From positions 125,628,499-125,692,498 of the forward strand of contig CM050446.2 in NCBI GenBank assembly GCA_027563935.2: a stretch of DNA of 64,000 nucleotides, written 5' to 3'. This stretch comes from Costus lasius. Taxonomy: Eukaryota; Streptophyta; Magnoliopsida; Zingiberales; Costaceae. Shown piece after piece: positions 56,401 to 64,000 of the stretch. The stretch's first letter is position 1. Every line of letters starts with the position of its first letter. The translations under genes and the position numbers were made by a program. The notes beneath the pieces were generated by a model. The model did no database searches and was not told where the DNA came from. It saw only the letters and a list, made by a program, of their open reading frames with translations.

Positions 56401-59400
56401 ATTCTAAGCTCTCGGCAACACAAAGAAGGGGGAAGAAATAAAAAAAGGAGGGAGGAATAGAAGAAGCATTGTAGTGCTGAGATTGTAAGGATTAACCGAT
56501 TTGTTCCGTTGACGTGGACGCGAAGGAAGTTTTCTTCCTTCGGCACGATTCTTCGGACATCGGAAAAGTCTCGGCAGTAAAAAAAAAGAGAGAAGGGATT
56601 GAAGATGGAGGAATTGATGATGGAGGAAGCTTTAGGTTAGGCCCGGTGACGCCCTTGTGGCTAGGGATTGAAGATGGAGGAAGCATGGAGGAAGCTTTAG
56701 GTTAGGCCCGGTGACGCCCTTGTGACTAGGGATTGAAGATGGAGAAAATTAATGATGGAGAAAGCTTTAGATTAAACCCGGTGACGCCCTTGTGGCTAGG
56801 GATTGAAGATGAAGTAATTGATGATAGAGGAAGCTTTAGGTTAAACCCGGGTGACGCCCGTGTGGCTAAGGATTGAAGATGGAGGAAGCTTTAAGTTAGG
56901 CCCGGTGACGCCCTTGTGGCTAGGGATTTAAGATGGAGAAGCTTTTAAGTTAGACCCGGTGATGCCCTTGTGGCTAAGGATCGAAGATAAAAGAAATCTA
57001 CGAGGCATTTTATGTCATATATCTATTTTTAAGAACCCGTGTTAAAATTACACGTTGTTCAGCTTTGATCAATGCTACCGTGCCAAGATTGCATGAGTTT
57101 AATTTGATGAAAATCGTTCATGCGCTCGCACGGAAGCCTCACACCGGACCCATCTTCATCCGCCGAAGCTTCTACCGTAAGAACTTGGGATCCGACCGTT
57201 GGATCTCGATGAAATTATGTCTGCATGCTCTCTTCATGCCGGCGAAACTATAACCTGAAGGATCCGGCCATCTGAGCACCGGATCGCCAGAATCGAACAA
57301 AAGAAGGCCGGCGGGCCCTGTTTCTGCCAATCTCTTCGATTCGCCACCGATACTGCACCAAAAGCCGCCAAACTTCTGCCACGAGTCCTCTTCAACACAA
57401 AGAAGCTATGGCCGGAACTGATTGGCCAGAGAAGCAGCGAGCCGCCGGCGCCAACAAACCCTAATTTCATCCGCCGCCGCCATCGTCGAAAGAGACGAGG
57501 AAATATTTGGACGGTTGAGAATAATCCTCTAATAATCGAAGGTCCAGATCCAAGAGAAATCAACGTCCGAGATTAATTCACTTGAAATCAGACGGTCAAG
57601 ATCAACTCATTCTAATTAATTAAATCCAACGGCCGAGATTCATCTCATGAAATCAACGGTCTAGATCTTCATAAAATAGACGCACCAGATTATTTCGAAC
57701 AAGATCGAACGGTTGAGATCTATCCGATATAATAAAATCAAAACAACGGATCGGATTCATTCTATGCAATCAACTGTTCAGTTTTAAATAAAATCGATGA
57801 TCAAGATTAATTAAAGCTTAATCGGACGGTCGCGATCAACTTAATCAAATAAATTGAATCCGACGGTTCGGATCCGTTTATATGAAATCTGACAGTTAAG
57901 ATCTTTTATCTCGATCGAACGATCAAGATTAATCCAATGCGATCAAACGGCTCAGATTTAAATGATCAAATCAACGGCTGAGAATGATTGGAGTGTATCT
58001 AGGCCAATCCTTTGACGTTTGACATAATCAAGGAGTCGATCTCTACTAAGTCAGATTATGATCTCTCCAGATTTGATATTGGATTTTTAATCCGAATTCT
58101 GGATTGAAACATATCGGCGAATTTAAATGAATGGTCATGATGACTCTGACTAAACTCTGAATCAATGGTTGAGATTTATCTGAGTACATCTAGGTCAATC
58201 CATTGACGATTGATATGATCAAGGTATCGATTCCTACTATATCAAGCCCGATCTTTCTGAATCCAATATCCGATTTACGATCTGATTGAAGCAAATAAAT
58301 GAATTTAAATGAATGGTCGTGATAAATCAATATAAATCAAAATCAATGGCTGAAATTTATCTGAGTACATTTAGGCCAATCCATTGACGATTGACATGAT
58401 CAAAATGTCGATCCCTACTATTTCGACTCTGATCTCTCCAAATCCAACATCAGATTTTTCATCCGAGACCCCGATGAAGACAAATCGATGGATCTAAATG
58501 AACGGTCGTGATAAATCAGATTTAAATATAAAATGTACGGCCGAGATTGATCTAAGTATATCTAGGTCAATCGGTTGACCTTTAACATGATCGAGGTGTC
58601 AATTTCTACTATCTCGACCCCGATTTTTCCAAAGATAATATCAGATTCTCGATCAGAGATCTGGATTTAAGCAAATCTATAAATTTAAATGAACGGTCAA
58701 GAGGAGGCTGATCTAAACACTGGATCAATGGCTGAAATTGATCTGAAAATATCTAGATCAATCGGATGCATATTTACATGATCAAAGTGTCGATTCCTAT
58801 TAAGTCGAACTTGATCTCTTCAAATATGATATCGGATTTTCTATCAGAGATCCAGATTGAAACAAATCTGTGAATTTAAATTGACGATCGTGATAACTCT
58901 GAATCAATGGCTGAGATTCATCTAAGCACATCTAGGTCAATCCATTGACTTTGACATGATCAAGGAGTCGATCCCTACTAAGTCGATCCCAATCTCTCCA
59001 AATATGATATCAGATTTTTGATCTGAGACCCGGATTGAAACAAATCGATGGATCTAAATGAACGGTTGTGATGAATCAGATCTAAATATAAAATGTACGG
59101 CTGAGATTGATCTGAACATATCTAAGTCAATTGGTTGACATTTAATATGATCAAGGTGTCGATTCCTACTAAGTCAAACCTGATCTCTCCAAACGTGATA
59201 CCAGATTTTTGATCCAAGACCCGGATTGGTACAAATCTGCAAATTTAAACAAACGGTTGTGATAAATCTGACCTAAACTCTAAATCGACGGCTGAGATTG
59301 ATCTGAACATATTTAGATCAATCTGTTGACGTTTATTATGATCAAGGAGTCGATCCCTACTAAATTGAACCGGATCTTTCCAAATATGGTGTCAGATTTT

Positions 59401-62400
59401 CGATCCGAGTCCCGGATTAAACAGATCTATGAATTTAGATCAATGACCATGAGAAAATCAAATGTTTGATGGCCAAAGATGATTTTTATTAAAACATATA
59501 TTTCAACCGGTTGAATACAAGCTATCAACTCATTAACCTATTTTGATCAAACTCATCATATCACAATATAATATTGTTTGGGAGATGCGTACATCGATGC
59601 TAGTCATCGGGGCGTAGATCCTCAATATGATAGTGTATGTGATGCTCCAAGATAAAATAATTATTCCTCATGATAAATCAAATTCAAATGCTCACAAGTC
59701 ATCAAGACCGAACACCAATGAAATTCAAATGCTCACAAATCATCAAGGCCGAGCACCAATGAAATTCAAATGCCCACGGTCATCAAGACCGAGCACCAAT
59801 GAAATTCAAATGCTCACAAATCATCAAGACCGAGCACAAATGAAATTCAAATACTCACAAGTCATTAAGGCCGAGCACAAATCAAGTCTCAAATACTCAT
59901 AAGCCGTCGAGGCCGAGTATCTCAAATCCAAATACTCACAAGTCATCAGGACCGAGTATCTCAAGTTCAAATACTCACAAGTCATCAAGACTGAGTATCT
60001 CAAGTTCAACTACTCAAACCATCAAAGTCATGCACATGCCAAATCCCAAATATGCCATCAAGGCTGAATATTCAAATTTTAAGTTGTTCATGAGTCATGT
60101 ATTAATATGAAATTTATAAAATATTTTTGCCCTCCAATTTATGGAATATCGTTTATTATATAGATCTCTTAACCAAAGATACCCTAATTTTAGGAGTAAT
60201 TAACAATGAGTGCTTACGCTTATTGGAAGCCAGAACCCATTAAACAAAAAAGCCTTATTAATTTAAGGTGAATTTGAAAAGGTCAAATCACATTTAAACA
60301 TAACCAAAAATGACCCCACAGTTCCTCAAATTTGTAATGCTTACAATTTGACATTCCCTGGAATGTCTGGTCAATCTCTTCAGACATTCACTACAACAAT
60401 AGATAATTAAGTGTATAGAGAAAGATTCATTTTTTGGCACTTAATTTCCTAGAGCCATTCTCATTCATAGGTCAATTCTGGTGATCTCCTGCTACTTGTG
60501 CAGTAAGTCTGTAACAGCATCTATGATAGAGTTTCAGCAAAGCAACCAACAATAATTTACCATTTGGATTATTACTGAATTGGAATTTCACATTCTCCAT
60601 TGCTTTCAGCTTTTCAATATTCCAAACCAAGGGTTTAACAATTCAAGAGTCACTTGTTATCTCTGAAGCAACTTCTTCAGTCTAAAGGAAGCATATAACT
60701 AATGTGTGGCGCCTAATTGATCTAAGCTACAATTGGAATAATTTCTTGTAGTCATTCTCATTCATAAGCAGATACCAGAGATCTACTGATATTTTCTTAT
60801 GTTGTAACATCACCCAAAATACAGTTTCAGCGTAGCATCCAAAAATTATTTTCTTATGAAATTTTACTCAAACTGAAATATTTCAGATCCCACTATTTTC
60901 ATCTTACTATATTCCAAACCAAGTATTTAGACTTAGTCGCTTGCTATTTCGAAAGCAATAATTTTTGCCAATAGAAGAATTTAACGGAGTGGCATCTATT
61001 TGAACTAGGCTACAAATTGATAGACGTTCCAAGGTCAAATTTTAGCTAATCTAAACATATTTATAAAACCTGAAGTTTAGAACAATCTGCCGAAACCCAA
61101 ATATCTAAACTTTGAAGTAAGCAAGTAGCCGAATAGAGATGTTTCTAGGCCAAGGAGAAAAGGAGAGTCTGAAAATCCATGGTATTGGCCAATTTCATTA
61201 AGGAATATCCTAACCGTAATAGCATCAGTTAGAGAGAATCTGATTTTGGCATTTTGATGGCGTTATTGTCGTGGGCACTGCCTAATTTCTAGGTTGGTTC
61301 CCGAATGTTCAAGTCAATCTGCGAGAGCAATGGAGTGTGCAAGAATATAACTAGCATCTCGAGAGATCAAAGAAAGCATAGAGTAGGGATATGTTATGCA
61401 TGTATTCCAGAAACAAGCTAACTAAAACAAAAGCCCTAGCAGATGCTACAACTATTGTTTTCACTTTTCGACATTTCACCGGCATAATGAAACAGCACAG
61501 CTACATGCTATCTTCAAGCACTAATATCCTTGGCCAAATTTCACAATCCAATCTTCACAACACCAAGGTTGGCCTTAGTTGAGTGAGTCCAAGAAACAAC
61601 TTAAGTTAGTTATCAATCTCAATAGTTACCCATGTCCCATAGTTCCATACTACAAACTTCCTAGTCAAAGGCTAACAGTTTGCCCTCGAGGTTGCTAGCC
61701 CATTCCACTTATTTAAACAGTAGAAAGACAAAGAATCCCAACCTTATAATCTCTAGCTAGATTCATCGAATAGGGTTAATACAGCCTAGACTATAAAAGC
61801 ATATCACTAGTCCGCCGTGGCACAAAATTGGATTAAAATGGGTATGTTAGGGTTGCAGGTTGTGTTTTATTTTGACATGAAAACTGAAAAACAGAAGCCA
61901 ATCTGAAAAAATCCGAAGAACACAACCTGAAAAAACCTGAACCCTGATAATCCCAAGATTCGAATTGAAAGAACCTAAAATCCCAAAAACTCATTACCAA
62001 AAACTAAAAGATGTATCCATGAAAAAGTACATGTTACTAAAACAGCAAAACCTGACAAAAACCCAAATCAAATAAAATTCATTTCTTTTTTACAAAAATC
62101 TGGTCTATTCAGGTTTTTCATTGACAAGAATAGCATAAAGAGTTGAAAGCTCGACCCAATAGGACGATGCTTTGAAGTCAAATAAATAAATAAAAAGCAT
62201 GATAAACTTCATTGTGATAAGCATTATCGTGCACTGTATATTCTTGAATATACGTTGTACTTACTCAGTAACAGCAAAAGTGATGAATTTAGTGTTTCTA
62301 ATGCTGCAGTAGTGGCTCTTTTTTTTTCTTCTGTAGAAAGCTCGGCAGGTGGAATTGCTACATTCTCAAGCTCAAACTTAAGCCAGTTCCGATAGGTTGC

Positions 62401-63938
62401 ATCACAAGCATAATACTCACGCTGATTGTCATTTTCAACAATGTTGAGAAAGCAGCATTTATCCCAATACTAACACCAACAATGTTAAAAGATATTAAAG
62501 AGCACGAGAAAAGTGAAACAAACATACCCAATCTTCAAACTCTTGCAAATTCTCACTGACATCATCTTCATCAAGGGAAAGTAGAGTTTCTCTGGGTTGT
62601 TTTAGTGGTTCTGCCAGGAAACTAAGTAGCATATGTGCTCCTATAGGCAATTTATGATTTCTCCGCATAGATATCAGGGCAAACTCCCTATACAGTATAT
62701 TGCTGCAGAAAGAATTGAAGCCAAAGTCAGATGCATTTGGAATGTATGTTAAAACACAACATTACATTCTCAAGGTTGATCTCAAGGATGTAATATTCAA
62801 ATGAAAGAAAAGTATTAGCTGCATGTTATTGAAGAGTTCTAATTAGTAGCAGAAAAAAGATTACCTGTGCAATAAAGCCTTCATGAGAAGTTTAGCATTG
62901 ATAATCTCAAAATCTCTTAAAGTAGAAGGTGGGGTGAAACAGAGCCACTGAATAACCATAGCTTTTTGACGAGATTGCAAACGATGTTGCTCAGCAACAT
63001 CAGACAATTTCCCATCATACTTGTTAGGCTTTGTTTCACGTGATCTCAAAAGTACCCTGCTAATGCTTGTAAGTGTAAAAAAATTGATGCAACACTTAAA
63101 TTTATAATAATATAAAATAAAAAAGTTCTAAACTGATGCATTTCTATGGCCTCACCTGTCAATGATTTCCTCAAAACAAGCTTTTGAGGCATCTTTTGAA
63201 GAGAAAGGTAGATACTCCATACCCAAAAGAAAGATTTTATATTTAACATGAATGCTAACCTCAGAAGAGCAGAAAAGCGTCAGTAAACTGAACTTGATAA
63301 AGAAAATTGAGTACAGTACATGGAAACAAAAGACAGCTAAAAGGTAAGAACCTTTGAAGTTCATCAAGAACCATAGGACTACAGGAAACAGAATATAAGT
63401 ATACATCCAGGATAAAGAAGGAATAAATACATATAAGAAGAACGCAAAACTCATTCATTCAAAGGATCAACAAATATTATTCCTGTATGAAAATTATTTG
63501 AGATATTAGAAATAGTAGGTTTGGATTCACTATAATGCACATGAAGACCACATTCTGTCTTCAAGTCTGTTTCCATATGTAGTCAGAATATTAAACAAGA
63601 GTTCAAAAATGCATTTTGAAGAGAAGAGCAAAGACATCATAACCCTGAAAAGCAGTCCTAATTTCCTAAACTCAACCATGCAAGAGCCGTGTACACTCAT
63701 CTATAATCTTGTATTGATCGCACAAAAAGGAAAATTAACAATAACAAGCTCACTTCAATGATGCCAAAGACGCTGAACGTAAGAACTAATATTCATTTTG
63801 AGCTTTTAGAGTTACCTGCTATTTAATCGGAGCTCCATCATTTCAACAAAGAGATCCACGCACAGGTGACGCGCTAGCTGAGAGGCATATATTCCAACCA
63901 GTTCCTCGTGTTGTTTCGAAAATAAAAACATTGCATAC
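53499..63938 (-). CDS. NUP107: Nucleoporin NUP107, C-terminal half, 5'-partial
   Basis: Ten exons read in one frame on the minus strand: 63816-63938, 63156-63254, 62865-63056, 62528-62702, 62265-62421, 55141-55343, 54208-54349, 53965-54122, 53727-53843 and 53499-53585 (stop 53499-53501), giving 483 residues. Diagnostic stretches include FSKQHEELVGIYASQLARHL, HVKYKIF, IQWLCFTPPSTL, YYACDATYRNWLKF, LHATAMLCLPSGECM, RFQAGVTMEISRLDAWY and EFLLFERE. They follow plant NUP107 in order. NUP107 is an alpha-helical scaffold protein of the Y-shaped (NUP107-160) complex of the nuclear pore. The N-terminal half lies beyond 64000. The fifth intron is 6.9 kb because of inserted repeats. The last approximately 20 residues (SLYLMEFEEDGCITDSLEV) differ from the usual family tail. 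Splice sites are GT-AG throughout. Confidence 0.93.
55971..56420 (+). repeat. Leader-like stretch with three hairpin-forming repeats
   Basis: A TATA-like TTATAAAAAG at 55971 is followed by purine-rich DNA. In it AAATTGAGAGC plus a short spacer plus GCTCTCGGCAAC occurs at 56151-56180, 56304-56331 and 56391-56420. Each unit can fold through GAGAGC/GCTCTC. It resembles the R/U5 part of an LTR element lying inside the NUP107 intron, but no LTR end was found. Confidence 0.55.
56597..56978. repeat. Tandem array, six copies of a 54-70-bp unit
   Basis: Units start GATTGAAGATGGAGGAA and end CCCTTGTGGCTAGG at 56597, 56666, 56731, 56801, 56871 and 56925. Units 1-4 are 65-70 bp and 5-6 are 54 bp, lacking an internal approximately 15 bp. 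Located in the NUP107 intron. Confidence 0.9.
57060..57970. repeat. Short degenerate repeats (AACGGTCRAGAT type)
   Basis: After a GC-richer stretch (57060-57500), the motif ATCNAACGGYYRAGAT recurs every 30-45 bases from about 57500 to 57970 with many changes. This looks like decayed transposon LTR/leader sequence. No protein is recognised. Confidence 0.5.
57970..59470. repeat. Tandem array, eight copies of an approximately 187-bp unit
   Basis: Each unit has AATCNNTTGACGTTTGACAT followed by GATCAAGGAGTCGATCCCTA, CCAAATATGATATCAGATTT and AATGAACGGTCGTGATAAAT. The GATCAAGG block recurs near 58027, 58219, 58399, 58589, 58779, 58958, 59150 and 59340, spaced 180-192 bp. Copies have diverged by substitution, so the array is not young. 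Located in the NUP107 intron. Confidence 0.85.
59680..60020. repeat. Minisatellite, about nine copies of a 40-41-bp unit
   Basis: Units contain AATTCAAATGCTCACAAG and TCATCAAGACCGAGCACC, at 59681, 59722, 59763, 59803, 59844 and on to about 60000. The last four are a variant with CTCAAGTTCAAATACTCACA. The open frames on both strands here are products of the repeat and not a gene. Confidence 0.9.
60021..62264 (-). other. Remainder of the large NUP107 intron
   Basis: This is AT-rich intronic DNA without a recognisable element or exon. Confidence 0.5.
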
Positions 63939-64000
63939 CTGTGATTACATGCATTGATGTTTATGTCAAAATTAAAATCAATGATGAAAGAATTTTCATG

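Noticed and set aside
59627..60009. Open frames on both strands with repeated NEIQMLTNHQ-like or YSVLMTCEYL-like units
   Set aside because: They are produced by the 41-bp minisatellite, whose unit happens to lack stops in these frames, and lie in an intron.
56597..60020. CRISPR-like array
   Set aside because: The units are contiguous without unique spacers, are in a plant intron, and no cas-like gene is present.
62422..62469. Longer fifth NUP107 exon beginning at 62469
   Set aside because: An acceptor at 62422-62423 gives DWREYYACD, which matches the family; the longer form would add 16 unrelated residues.

Overview
This is nuclear DNA from a flowering plant. The genes have GT-AG introns, sparse exons and AT-rich intergenic DNA, and much of the window is nested plant transposons: Athila-type and chromodomain Ty3/gypsy elements, hAT elements, TAA-target TIR elements and a solo LTR. 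The glutaredoxin exons look somewhat more monocot-like than eudicot-like, but the species cannot be fixed from the sequence. There are no prokaryotic features, tRNA or rRNA genes, or CRISPR arrays.

Four host loci are recognisable. (1) 329-754 (+) is the last exon of an AGD6/AGD7-type ARF GTPase-activating protein; the rest lies left of the window. (2) 34112-41274 (+) is a mitochondrial monothiol glutaredoxin of the GRXS15 type in five exons. It has a 6.4-kb transposon-filled intron and a tandemly duplicated last exon; its transit-peptide exon was not found. (3) 48850-49626 (-) is the first three exons of a chloroplast DEG2-type protease, cut off before the protease domain and probably a pseudogene. 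(4) 53499-63938 (-) is the C-terminal 483 residues of nucleoporin NUP107 in ten exons, with one 6.8-kb intron full of tandem arrays.

Layout. 1-1266: ARF-GAP tail. 1267-2399: solo LTR with a CATTT target duplication. 4080-10005: Athila-type 5' LTR, split by a hAT element (4418-8368) that carries captured pieces of a SnRK1 kinase gene. 10006-15255: decayed Athila interior (gag tail, tandem array, env-like region) and the start of an unrelated LTR. 15256-18985: unassigned. 19430-26473: minus-strand Athila-type element with an inverted-dimer end and a TIR element in its LTR, between two copies of a 0.4-kb segment. 29242-31557: TAA-flanked TIR element. 34112-41274: GRXS15 with an LTR pair and four hAT-type miniature elements in its long intron. 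42104-42627: MITE. 42830-47365: degenerate chromovirus. 47840-48082: stray LTR fragment. 48850-49626: DEG2 fragment. 53499-64000: NUP107.

The host genes appear functionally unrelated (vesicle traffic, mitochondrial redox/Fe-S, plastid proteolysis, nuclear pore). I see no operon-like or novel multigene system. The most unusual features are the kinase-capturing hAT, the duplicated terminal exon of GRXS15, the orphan DEG2 5' end, the fold-back end of the minus Athila element and the 60-bp hAT-type MITE. Exon boundaries come from reading-frame continuity and recalled family sequences, not from alignments or transcripts.
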